Shown in pieces: positions 1 to 9,378 of a stretch of DNA of 58,206 bases. The position numbers and the translations under genes were made by a program. The notes under the pieces are model-generated. The model worked only from the letters and a program-made list of their open reading frames with translations, was not told the origin of the DNA and searched no databases. This stretch comes from Gonapodya prolifera JEL478. Taxonomy: Eukaryota; Monoblepharomycota; Monoblepharidomycetes; Monoblepharidales; Gonapodyaceae. The stretch's first letter is position 1, and the number at the start of each line of letters is the position of its first letter. Location: contig KQ965770.1 of the NCBI GenBank assembly GCA_001574975.1, forward strand, positions 299,420 to 357,625. Reading direction: 5' to 3'.

Positions 1-432
1 TACCGCGCTATTGCCATATGTACCGGCTCTGGCATTGGGGCGTCTCTCTCAATCCCCATGCAGAACCCAAACGTCTTCCTGATCTGGATCGCGTCCGACA
101 TGGAGAATACATTCGGCCCGACATTGCAGGAGTTGATCGAGAAGACGATCCCGTCAGAGCGGAGGATCGTTTTCGATACCAAGAAGGCCGGGAGGAGGCC
201 CAACGTGGTACAGCTGCTCAAGGACGTTTTCCATGCATATGGAGCTGAAAGTATGTGCAGAGTGGAATTGCGATGTAAAAGCTGGACTCATAAACGCTTC
301 CCCGTTTCCCATCCACCACACAAAAACCACTCAGTCGTGTTCATCACCTCAAATCCTCGCGGAACAGTTGAGCTCATGCGGATCTGTCGGGAGAACAACA
401 TGCCCTGCTTGGGACCAATTTTCGACTCCTAA
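1..432 (+). CDS. TmpL/TmpA-like membrane flavoprotein, C-terminal end (5' truncated by window)
   Basis: The reading frame is open from base 1 and ends at TAA 430-432. It enters with ICTGSGIGA, a glycine-rich dinucleotide-binding loop, then FLIWIASDMENTFGP, and finishes with VFITSNPRGT and CLGPIFDS. This pattern is typical of the C-terminal FAD/NAD(P)-binding region of fungal TmpA/TmpL-type integral membrane proteins (sometimes fused to an AMP-binding domain), which act in redox signalling at membranes. An 84-base intron (251-334, gtatgt...ctcag) interrupts GAE|IVFITSN. It is a multiple of three with no stop, so an unspliced reading would also look open. An AATAAA at 637-642 could serve as the polyadenylation signal. 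The N-terminal domains lie outside the window, so the exact subfamily is unknown. Confidence 0.7.
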   Translation, partial: YRAIAICTGSGIGASLSIPMQNPNVFLIWIASDMENTFGPTLQELIEKTIPSERRIVFDTKKAGRRPNVVQLLKDVFHAYGAESMCRVELRCKSWTHKRFPVSHPPHKNHSVVFITSNPRGTVELMRICRENNMPCLGPIFDS

Positions 433-634
433 AATCAAATGGAGCGAAATCACGATTCACGTGGAGAAATTCCTTTTCCTAGAAAAAAACACTTCCCAAA
501 AGCCTGGGAACTGAGATCATGCACTGGCAGTAGTCATAACATTAACGCGAGATTTATTTGTTTATTTATTGGGTGTTTGTGCGTGATGGACATCTTTATG
601 AATAATCTACTGGAATGCATGCAAAGTACACACT

Positions 635-1812
635 TTAATAAACACTAACACACCTCCACTGCTCCAAATGCCCAAAGAACTTGACGTCCTTTCCATCCAC
701 CTTCCCGCTCCCTCGCAGTAGCTTTCCGAAATCGTGATATACCTTCCCTCCAGCGCAGTCAACACGCTGTCCCGTTCCCACTTATGCGCCGTAAAGTAGG
801 CGTCTTTGGCCGGTAAATCGAGATGGAATGTGTTGTAGTAGTTTTGGCCCGACGCGCTTGTGGCCGGGTCCATGCCCCGGGTTTTCGGCCCCACAGGCAT
901 CATTTGGTGCACGCCAGAGGGCTCCCACACGCACGTGAACGAGTTCTTGGCGTATTCGTTGGCGTCCGGGGCAATGCACCACGACTTGACGTCCTCGCCT
1001 GAGTCCAGGTAGAACCTCATGGCCCAGCACCCCGGTGGGTGCGCCTGTGAACCGGCCCCATTGCCGCTCAAACAAAGCGAAAGACTCGGACGTGTCGATG
1101 GTGTGCTGCGTGCCGTCCACAGTGAGTGTGCCAGTGAGACGGACCGTGGGATTGGCCTAGGGCAGTGTTGGGAGGGCGACTGTTGTTGTACGAATCTTGG
1201 GGAAATTAAGCACCCAGTACCACGACCATCCATACAGCACAATGTCAATGTCGGTGGGCTCACCCTTTGGCACCATCTGCAACCCACCACTTCCACCATA
1301 ATAGAAGTGCCGACCCGTAGGCGTCATAGCGAGATCGAGCTGGATGCCCTGCAGGTCGAGTTTGATCTTTGTTCCTGTCAAATTGTCACCGCCCTCCTGG
1401 GAAACAAACGACTGCGCCGGACTCTGGATGTTGAGTCGTTCTGTGCTTGCCGACCCTGGTCCGATCACGGAGCATCCGCGCAACTTGCCTGTAGTGAGGT
1501 CGTTGACGGAGAGGAAGGTCCCGATTCTTTTGCTCCCGTGCACGTATATGTTTGTGTTAATGTAAGATTTCTAGCCCGAGGTTGTGGTGATGAAGTAGAG
1601 CATGTAGATGCTGGAAGTGAATCAGGTACAGTGTCTGGTCACATTTGGCAAGTAGAAGACGGTAACACGCACCAGCTGACGAGCGCCAGATCATCCTTGA
1701 CGACGGCCAGGGTCTTCCTCACATAGAACGTGAGGGTGTTTGTGCCGTCGTTGTCGATTGTAGAGGGCTCGAAGTGCGGGCGTGTCCATGGCAGAGTCGG
1801 GTGGGCAGACAT
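635..1812 (-). CDS. AttH/CrtC lipocalin-like protein (kievitone hydratase-like), frame-broken
   Basis: The conserved core is GRHFYYGGSGG, then a beta-rich stretch, then FERQWG, then YITISESYCEG and DVKFFGHLEQWRC. These are hallmarks of the AttH/CrtC double-lipocalin family, which includes fungal kievitone hydratase and bacterial hydroxyneurosporene hydratase; the likely chemistry is hydration or isomerisation of a hydrophobic substrate. The ATG at 1810-1812 gives MSAHPTLPW without a clear signal peptide. A 57-base intron (gtgctt...ccctag) near 1160-1220 removes one apparent stop and joins SWYW to ANPTVRLTG. A further intron between roughly 1570 and 1690 is needed to avoid another TAG. Even so, two single-base shifts remain: one extra C in the CCCC at 1030-1033, and one missing base near the YCEG motif around 690-700. 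Decay or sequence error are both possible. Confidence 0.6.
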
Positions 1813-2182
1813 GGCGAAATTTGTAAAAGTGGTTAACGAGTGAGTTCTGAGCTTGCTGGTTGGTGCTACTAGCTCTCCGCTCTTAATACTACGATTGTAG
1901 CCTAAACGCCAAAATAATTCGGGTTAAGGTATTTCCTGTGTCGGTGTGTGAAAGTTGTCCGGACTGGGACTCGGCTGCACCTGTTTTCCCCGCATCGTGA
2001 ATACCCTTCTGTAGCGGCTCACCGGTCGGCACGACACAACGACTGGATTGGTAGACCATCAAAAGATAATCTCCTGAAATTTTTGGAACTCGTTTGATTC
2101 CCGACTGAGAGACCCTCCCAAAGTAATGAAGCAAAAATTATTCCCATATTACGTATACGATACAAGTACCACATTAAGCATC

Positions 2183-3709
2183 TTAATGGCGGGCTTGGAA
2201 TCTAGTAGCAAAGTTAATTGCCAGGTTCGGACTTGCGATTGTCGCGTTTTGGTAGGAACTCTCGCAGGTCGAGGGAACCACCCAGGGGTCCTTCTCGAAC
2301 AACGCCCAGAGGAACTGCGTGTACTCCAGGAACCCGGCGAATACCACTGGTCCGTGCATCATGTCCGGGTAGATGCTGTACCGGATCTTGCTGTCCTTGT
2401 TCGCGGCGCAGTTGGCTTGGTACGCCTTGAAGTTGGTGTACGGGTCGACGGCCTCGTCCTTATCCCCCTGTATGACCAGCATGGGTCCTGCCAGAGCACC
2501 CACACCACGCGATTGCACGTTATCTGTCCAGGCATCGGTGAATGAGGCGTTTACCCAAGCGACGCTCTTGAAGATCTGGGTGAAGGTGTGGACGCATGAG
2601 CACATACCACACACGTGCCAGTATGCCGAGCCATAAGAAGAGAACTCACATCTTCAATCCTGGATCCAGCGACCAGCGCGTTCCCCACGGCGAAGCATCC
2701 ACCCTTCAAGATGTACTCAAGGACCTTCTCTCCCTTGGGCGTGAGCCAATCGGACACGTTGACGGCGGTGGTGTTGAGGCGCCGAATCGATTCCAAGAAC
2801 GTCACCGGGTAGAACACAGTGCCGGCGGCTTCCATCGCAGCGCGCAGGTCCGGAAGACCTAGCTGGCGTTGATTGATCGACTGTGGGTCCATCGCAGGCG
2901 CCACCGAGACCGCCCCGAGGAACCCGCCAGTTGGCTCGACAGCCTGGTGCTCGTTGACGGCCCAGGCAGACAGACCGCCCTCGCTGTGTCCGATGACGGC
3001 CCAGTCGTAGGTCAGAAGGCTTTTGGGGAACGCCGTGCGGGACGCAATGACGGCGGACGCGACGTCGTATGCGTGCGAACGCGCCGAGACGTAGTTGAAT
3101 TGCGTGTCGGCGCCTTGCCCGGCGTAGTCGGGGGCGATGATGGCGTACCCTTTCATGGCGATGAGGTAGAGGCCGACGAAGTCGTAGTAGAGTTGGCGCT
3201 GAAAGGGGGGCAGAGTGTGTGTGATCAGGTGACGTTTATGCGTTGCCAAGAAAGCAAGGGGTCCAACTTACCTGAACGCTGGGAGCACAGTCCCTCGTAA
3301 TTCCAGACGTGCCGTGCGTCCAAACCACGGTCCGCATCTCGGTCGTGCCCGTGAACTTGGTGGTGTAGGGCAGGAGGATGAACGCGCTCGCCGGCACGGG
3401 TTTCTGGGTCAAGTCCTTGGAGACGTAGAGCATGCGGTAGAGCGTCAGACCCGGCGGGTAGGCGTACACCTTATCCAGGTCCGATCCAGACACTTTCTCG
3501 AACTTGAGAATCTCGCCCGGCTTGGACGAGTTGCTGGAGAAGTTGCCCGGCGTCGCGTAGAAGGTGCTGTTGAAGACGTTCTCGATCATGCCCTGTTGCC
3601 AACTGGCGAGAACGGCGTTGTACACATCGTCCGTGGCTTGGGATGAGGACCCGGACGCGAACAAGACCAGCACGGCCGCGATTGCGACCGAGAAGTGTTT
3701 GAGCAACAT
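2183..3709 (-). CDS. Secretory lipase (LIP family)
   Basis: Three exons (3709-3272, 3198-2650, 2575-2183) give 459 residues, the usual size for fungal secretory lipases. The N-terminus is a signal peptide (MLLKHF followed by an alanine/valine/leucine core to about residue 23). The nucleophile elbow is GHSEGG in exon 2. The remaining triad residues are probably the Asp in QGDKDEAVDP and the His in DMMHGPV, both in exon 3. Several N-x-S/T sites fit secretion. Both introns are canonical (gtaagt...tttcag and gtgagt...acccag) and the frame is intact throughout. The enzyme should hydrolyse triacylglycerols outside the cell. It is transcribed away from the aminotransferase gene, with more than 1.5 kb between the two starts. 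Confidence 0.9.
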
Positions 3710-3756
3710 GATTGGTCTTCACTGAGAGTAGCGGAGAGTCTCATTCTTTACGCGTC

Positions 3757-3770
3757 ATGTATATACACCG
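3757..3770 (-). promoter_or_regulatory. TATA-like element of the secretory lipase
   Basis: On the minus strand the sequence reads GTATATAC about 50 bases upstream of the lipase ATG, a plausible core promoter position. Nothing else in the sequence supports it. Confidence 0.4.
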
Positions 3771-4957
3771 GGACATCAATGGAAAAGAACTCGATCCACC
3801 ACCCTACGATCAATCGGCGAGGGTGCCGCGGTGGTTCCTAACTTGAGACGCATACAGTGGCGATGCCGCTGGTGACATTTCGCGCTGATGTCGCTGATAG
3901 TCGCACGGCTTCTGCACACGTTTGTGAGTTTTCGCGTTGGACTGCTCGCGAGAGTGCGATGTTGGCGTTAAAGCGGTACACGTCACAGAACAGGGAATTA
4001 AATTTTTCGCCAATTTCTACTTCAGGGCTGTCTGCATGATTGAATTTCTGCGCGTGTATATAGCGGAATGAGAACAGAAAGTCTTTCAAATCGGAAGTCC
4101 GGCGCCGTTTCGGCCCCTGCCCGAACTTCGTCCCCCATGCCCTCAAATAAATGCTTCCGGTCGTTCCATGGTGGAAAGTAGCGTCCGGCTTCGAGTGGAG
4201 GTGCAGAGAGCTCACTGGCTCGTGAGAATTGGCGTTCTGTTCTGATTCCGTTCTTCTCCACTCAGATAAGTGACCCTGGCCGCAGTGGAGTCCCAACACC
4301 GGCGTCACGGGCCTCACCCGACAATGTCACCCACGACGGGTATCAACGCAAGCAGGCGAAGGGGAGGTATACTTGTATCGTTTGTATTAGGGGTTGCTGC
4401 ACAGATGATTTTTCTGAAAACCTGAAGTTGGTCGTGAGCCCTTCCAACTTCCAAGGAAGCCATGTATTTGTGCAATAATGCTGCACTTGTGTGTGCTCTG
4501 CACAATAGAACAGCCGCTCCGCGCCACGTAATCCGCGTCCGGCGGACGTCTGGCTCCGCGTGAAATATTCGCCTCGGGCTCGACAGCCTCGGTCACCGCT
4601 GCGCGTGGAATATACGCCTCTGGCGGGACTATGCGTTCCGCATTCTAATCGTCGCTTCACGGCAGGTAATCCGCGTCCGGCGGACGTTTGGCTCCGCGTG
4701 GAATAAATTGCTCATCCACGACAGCCTTCCCGGAGCAGAAGTTTAGTTGTTGGTGGGAACATTTTTGGAAGATGGGGAACGTCAGTTGTGGCCACGCAGA
4801 CCACTTGAAAAGGTGACTACAACATAGTCAGAGAGAGTATCTAAAGACGGTGAGACAGTCGCGCGTGAAGCGATCTTCGATGCTGGAGGTTGGCAAGTTC
4901 CACATTCCCATGACGGACGAAGTGAGCGCGGACGAAAGCGCCGTCGGATGGCACAAA
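3771..4957. other. Intergenic region without a recognisable gene
   Basis: Only short open frames in every phase, none with a family motif or splice support. The region contains the two 35-base direct repeat copies annotated separately. Confidence 0.5.
4528..4700 (+). repeat. Pair of 35-base direct repeats
   Basis: Copies at 4528-4562 and 4666-4700 start GTAATCCGCGTCCGGCGGAC and end GGCTCCGCGTG, with one mismatch. Weaker echoes (GCGTGGAATATACGCCTC and GCGTGAAATATTCGCCTC) lie between them, so a longer 130-base unit was probably duplicated and then drifted. Confidence 0.75.
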
Positions 4958-5028
4958 GACGTGACCGTAAATCTGCGGATCATTTGAGCTGTGACACTCG
5001 AATGAGCCAACAGATTTACAGTCACGTC
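4958..5028. repeat. Inverted repeat / hairpin upstream of the aminotransferase
   Basis: GACGTGACCGTAAATCTG at 4958-4975 is matched by its reverse complement at 5011-5028 with one mismatch. The 35-base loop carries an inner inverted pair (TCATTTGAG / CTCGAATGA, one mismatch). The element ends about 195 bases before the aminotransferase ATG. It could be a MITE remnant or a paired regulatory site; GTGACNGTAAAT is a possible half-site. Confidence 0.7.
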
Positions 5029-5222
5029 TGAGGATTCGGTTTCCGTTCGGTCGGTAGCCTCAGGTGACGTGTCCATGGAGACGGTTGAGGCATTTGCTGT
5101 GACGGCGGTGTGAAGCTTTGAACGACGGATTTCGCTGCGGGACGAATGTGTGGAGAAAAGAATAGCAACGGTTGCTGTGGATAAATAGTTGTCACAGTTT
5201 ACCCGCCCTGACTTCTCGCACC

Positions 5223-6863
5223 ATGGCTGCAGCAAACGGAACCCACGCGAGGGAGGAGCGGCAGAAGCCAGACATTGACTGGAAGAACCTCGGCTTCTGT
5301 GGGTCCCACGCGGGCTGATAGGCGGCCGTGGGGGTGTCGGATTCAACTCACTCTGTTCTGTCCCCCGATGGTTTTTGCCCTGCATGCGATTGCAGCCTAC
5401 ATTCCGACATACTCACACGTGGAGTACAAATGGAGAAAGGGGCAAGGCTGGGATGACGGAAGGCTCGTGAAAGAGCCCTACATGAACATCCACATTGCCG
5501 GTTCGTTCTTGTTCCTTGCATCAACCGTCCGCCGTCCAGTGTACGAGCCAGAGAACGGGTGCCGTCGTTTTTGCAGCAACGGGCCTCCACTATGGACAGT
5601 CATCGTTTGAGGGATTGAAGGCGTACAGGATGAAAGATGGCAAGGTGTGTTCCCTGTTTTGAAGAACGTCTTGCTCGAGACGGAGACAACTGCACCCTCG
5701 CGAGGGCCCCAACGCAACGACGTGTACCATACTAACGTGCCATGTCCCCCCCTTCAGGTCAGACTCTTCCGCCCCGACAAGAACGCCGAGCGGATGCAAA
5801 TCTCCGCCGACGCCGTCTGCATGGTTGCCCCGCCCCCCTCCATCTTCCTCGAAGCCTGCCGCCGCGTGATTTCCGACAACATCGACTTCGTTCCCCCTTA
5901 CGGAACGGGCGGGTCACTCTACGTCCGTCCGCTGTTGTTCGGGTCCGGCCCCCAGATTGGGTTGCATGAGGCCGACGAGTACACCTTCCTTGTCCTGGTG
6001 ATTCCCGTGGGGGAGTATTACAAGGGTGGGGTTTCGGGGAGCGTCAAGGCGCTTATTAGGAATAAGTTGGATAGGGCGGCTCCCCACGGAACCGGTGAGT
6101 CTTGGCGATCGGTGCGAGCGGAGCGAGGACACTCGAGCGCACCGTGGCGTTTGCCGGAGGAGAGGACAAGGCCGAAGTGCAAAGCACTAATAAAGGGATC
6201 AGAGTGAAGCAAAATCTTTGCAAGACACTCGAGCTGTCTTTGACCATGCCCATCCCCGCTGCCCAGGGCACGCCAAGCTCGGTGGCAACTACCCCGCCGC
6301 GCTGGGCCCCGTCAACGAAGCCGTGAAGATCGGGTACAACCTTCTCCTCTTCCTGGACCCGGCCACACACACGCACGTGGACGAGTTCTCGTCCAGCAAC
6401 TTCATCGCGCTCACTTCCCTCGACGCGGAGGGGCGGAGGACCTACGTGACCCCGCAGAGCGAGAGTATCCTCAACTCGGTCACCAATAGGACGCTCAGGG
6501 AGATTGCGGAGAAGAGACTCGGGTGGAAGGTCGAGGTCCGCAAAGTGCCGTTCGAGGAGGTCAAGAAGGGGACCTACAGCGAGGTCGGCGCGTGCGGGAC
6601 CGCGGCGGTTATTAGCCCCGTCGGTACCATCGGGTACGAGCATGAAGATGGGCGGATTGAGGAGATTAAGATCGGGGACGGTTCCGTTGAAGGTAAGTTG
6701 TCTTTCAGTAACTCTCACGCACACCCGAGCGAGGCTTTTAACTCCATTTCGGTGCGCTCTAATAGGGTGGAAGGCGCTCTTCAAAGAGTTTTCTGCACTC
6801 CAGGTTGGCGAGGTGGAGGACTGGGAGAAGTGGGGGTACCACTGGCCTGCGGAGGGGATTTAG
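5223..6863 (+). CDS. Class IV PLP aminotransferase, branched-chain amino acid aminotransferase family
   Basis: Six exons (5223-5298, 5396-5500, 5577-5644, 5758-6094, 6267-6692, 6766-6863) splice in frame to 369 residues. Motifs in order: NLGFSYIPT, LHYGQSSFEGLKAYR, VRLFRPDKNAERM, SLYVRPLLFGSGPQIGL, HAKLGGNYPAAL (with the lysine expected to bind PLP), and CGTAAVISPVGTI. This is the branched-chain aminotransferase fold; the form is close to fungal BCAT-like enzymes such as ToxF. It would move the amino group between valine, leucine or isoleucine and 2-oxoglutarate. No clear mitochondrial presequence is visible at MAAANGTHAREE, so a cytosolic form is likely. It lies 2.5 kb upstream of the first of two isobutyryl-CoA dehydrogenase genes, a later step of valine breakdown. 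Confidence 0.92.
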
Positions 6864-7021
6864 AGGTTACGCAGAGTATCAGCTGAACTACACGTTTCTT
6901 ATGGAAGAAAACTTTGCAGCAAGAAGCAGAATTGTCACAGGAACTTTATGAAAACACGGCACAACTCAAGCCGTAGAACAGCCGCTTTTAGTCCCGATCT
7001 GACTGACCTGAGGCCACAATT

Positions 7022-7773
7022 ATGGCATCGAGGCTTCCCAAGAACCCTCTGCTGATATCGGGGTACGTAGACGCGCGTCGAGATGGCGAGATACCGGACT
7101 GGTCCTTCATCAGCGGCGGCGCAAGGAAGGTTCGGACTGATGATCCCGAACCACAAATTCACGCTCCATCTCCCCACCTCCCCACACCAGGATCTCTGAA
7201 ATCACGCTCGCAGTATACTTGGGTACGTACCGCTCGTGAACCTGCGTCCGGCATGAAGTTGAGAAGTTCGACGTCATCAATGTGTGCTGCAGGATGGGTC
7301 ATTGCTGGCATGAATGGGAACAGGCTGGGGCCGTTTAAGCATCGGACGTTGGTGCTGTGAGTATTGCTACGTGGATGGAACGAATGACCTTCGGCGTGTG
7401 TTCTGACACGCACTTCCGACGCAGGAAGGGACACATTGACTATATCATGGTACGCTACACACGGAATTGACACGTCCGTAGCTATATCCATCCTCAACCG
7501 CCTTCGCCACGCTTTCCCCAGATGGGTACCATCCAAATCGCCCTCTCGGCCACCGCGTTCTCCAAGCGGATAGACCCTCGCATTCTGTGGCCCTTCATGG
7601 GCGCCTGTTGGCTCAACGCGTCGCTGTTTCTCGTGGGAGCTGTCGCGGAGAAGGGGAGAGAGATTTACAGCCACCCCGTGGTGGAGAAGGTGACGTTGCT
7701 TAGCTTCACGGTGAAGACTGTGAGCTGGACGTATATGATGGTGAAGGCTGTTCAGGAGGGGTTCGCGGAATAG
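7022..7773 (+). CDS. Small polytopic membrane protein (possible hydroxylaminobenzene-mutase-like)
   Basis: Five exons (7022-7062, 7191-7222, 7293-7356, 7425-7449, 7522-7773) keep phase at every junction and give 137 residues. The product is mostly hydrophobic, with about four membrane-spanning segments around ISEITLAVYLGWVIAG, IDYIMMGTIQIALSA, ILWPFMGACWLNASLFLVGA and VTLLSFTVKTVSWTYMMV. The pattern GHIDYIMMG between helices 1 and 2 loosely resembles small hydroxylaminobenzene-mutase-like membrane proteins, but I would not rely on that. The very short exons (25 and 32 bases) would be missed by simple gene callers. It is co-directional with the aminotransferase and about 160 bases downstream of it. 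Confidence 0.65.
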
Positions 7774-7831
7774 GCAGAGTTTTCAGCGATGATGTATTGC
7801 TTTTGATGATCACAAATCACGCTTGCGTTTG

Positions 7832-8789
7832 TCACACCCTGAAAGCGGCTCTAAACACCTTGCCCAACGTTTCCACAACGGCGCCTCTGCTAGCGCGAAA
7901 GGGATGAATCATATGCCCAGCACCCTTCACCTCCACGACTTCGACATTCGGCGCCGTCTTCCTGAACCTTTCTACATCTTCCTCGCGAAAAGCGCCCAGC
8001 TCCTTCTGCGCGCGTAACAAAACACCTCCTACAGCACAACTGGGCTTGTCATCCCCATCGGTGGTTGCCCCATCCGAACTCAGGACGGCATCGTACACGG
8101 CTGGGTCCACCGAAAGGAGACCCTGGGCTAAAGAGACAAGTCCTGCTTCGGTGAGCGACTCGCTCATGGTCACGGGGACGCCCGGCGCGATAGGATCGGC
8201 GGCCATGAGTTGCTGCACGTGAGCGACCGGTAGGTTCGCGCTTTTAGACGCTTTGCAGTCTTCACGAACTTTTGCGAAGAGGGCTTGGTATGGACTTGAA
8301 GTTAGGCGTGCGAATGTCATGTACATAGGCGGGTCTGAGGGCATGCGGAGTGGGACGAGGTGCGGGTGGCAGGTTAGACGAACAGGTGTCCCGACGATGG
8401 GCCGAATCTCACCTTCAAGAAGCATTCCCGCCACAAGTTCCGGCCGTGCCGCACTGGCCCCGTACGCCATGACGACGCCCAGGGAATGTCCGACCAGGAC
8501 GCACTTCTTCCCGAAGGTCTCACAACCGCATCCAAGAATGCGACAACATCCGAGGTATAGTCCGTCCTCGTGTACCGCCCACCTGCTCGGTCCGACTTGC
8601 CGTCGTCGAGAAGGAAACATTGGTACCCCTTGGGCGCAAGGTGCAAGGCGAAGTCCCACCACGAGTGTCTGATGAGGCCAATGCCGTGCAGGAAAACGAC
8701 GATGGGGCAGACGCCGGACCGACGCTGGCGTAGTGCAGGGTCAGGTCGCCGTTTGTGAAGGAGTGTGTGGCGTCGATGTCGATTGTCAT
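7832..8789 (-). CDS. Alpha/beta hydrolase, frame-broken twice
   Basis: From ATG 8787-8789 (MTIDIDATHSFTNGD) the protein shows IVVFLHGIG (oxyanion region), a helical middle, VLVGHSLGVVMAYG (nucleophile serine elbow) and VKGAGHMIHPF (catalytic histidine). This is a classic alpha/beta hydrolase order at about 315 residues. No intron is evident. Two single-base deletions are needed to join these parts: one in the four-G run at 8704-8707, and one near 8517-8528 just before the GHSLG block. The last 230 residues are open without a break. The substrate cannot be named. Read as is, the gene would be truncated after about 30 residues of correct sequence. Confidence 0.65.
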
Positions 8790-9047
8790 GCTTGGTTGGA
8801 CAAGATGACCACAAGGTTCTCCATGGTTTTTATGTATGAAAGGAGGATCGGGATCCAGGGTCCGATTGTGCCTGGACGGGAGAACTAAAATGCGGGAGAA
8901 CTAAATAAGTGGCAGAATTAATGGGGGACGGGTGCCTGTTTAGTGACCACAGCGAGGTGTGGGTGTGGGCCCATTTCGGGTAAACGGGTTCAGGCCTTCC
9001 TTTTCACCCCAGGAGTGACACCCATTTCAAATACGGCAACTGACGAT

Positions 9048-9290
9048 ATGGAGCAAGCAAAATACTCCATCAAACTTGCCGACCACCCCTCACAGCCGGA
9101 TTAGAACGGACAAGTCCCGTTCGTTGGATCCGCGAACCGGGCTCAGGCAGGAGAACCACAATGACGGGAAGTCGTCCAGGGTGATGAGTACAAGAATTCT
9201 GGTGATCATCGTCATGGTGTTGCGCTTGTGTAACGGTACTGCGCGTCATGCAAGCTCCCTTCAAAAATGACGCCAAATGATGTGTTCGGC
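9048..9290 (+). pseudogene. Gutted copy of the metallo-hydrolase gene
   Basis: 9048-9130 aligns with the first exon of the intact-length copy at 11576 (MEQAKYSIKLAD against MAQEKYTIKLAD) but has an in-frame TAG where the other has FQN. Around 9150 the sequence jumps to the extreme 3' end of that gene (GGAGAACCACAATGACGG and the following untranslated bases). About 1.3 kb of internal coding sequence is therefore gone. The upstream and downstream flanks remain alignable. Confidence 0.8.
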
Positions 9291-9378
9291 AAAAGATGCA
9301 CAAAACAAAACCTTTCTCCCGGCGTCATCACCGTTCTTTAAAACCTTCACCTGCCTCATCACATGCTATCCATCAACG

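Noticed and set aside
1157-1640. Two in-frame TAG codons in the AttH-like gene as a sign of stop-codon reassignment
   Set aside because: Both are removed by plausible introns ending ...ctag, and TAG is the real stop of the dehydrogenase, aminotransferase and UBA4 genes.
3838-4317. 159-codon minus-strand frame upstream of the lipase
   Set aside because: No motif, no splice context, atypical composition.
4828-5385. 185-codon minus-strand frame
   Set aside because: Covers the hairpin and runs antisense into aminotransferase exon 1; composition is random and no motif is seen.
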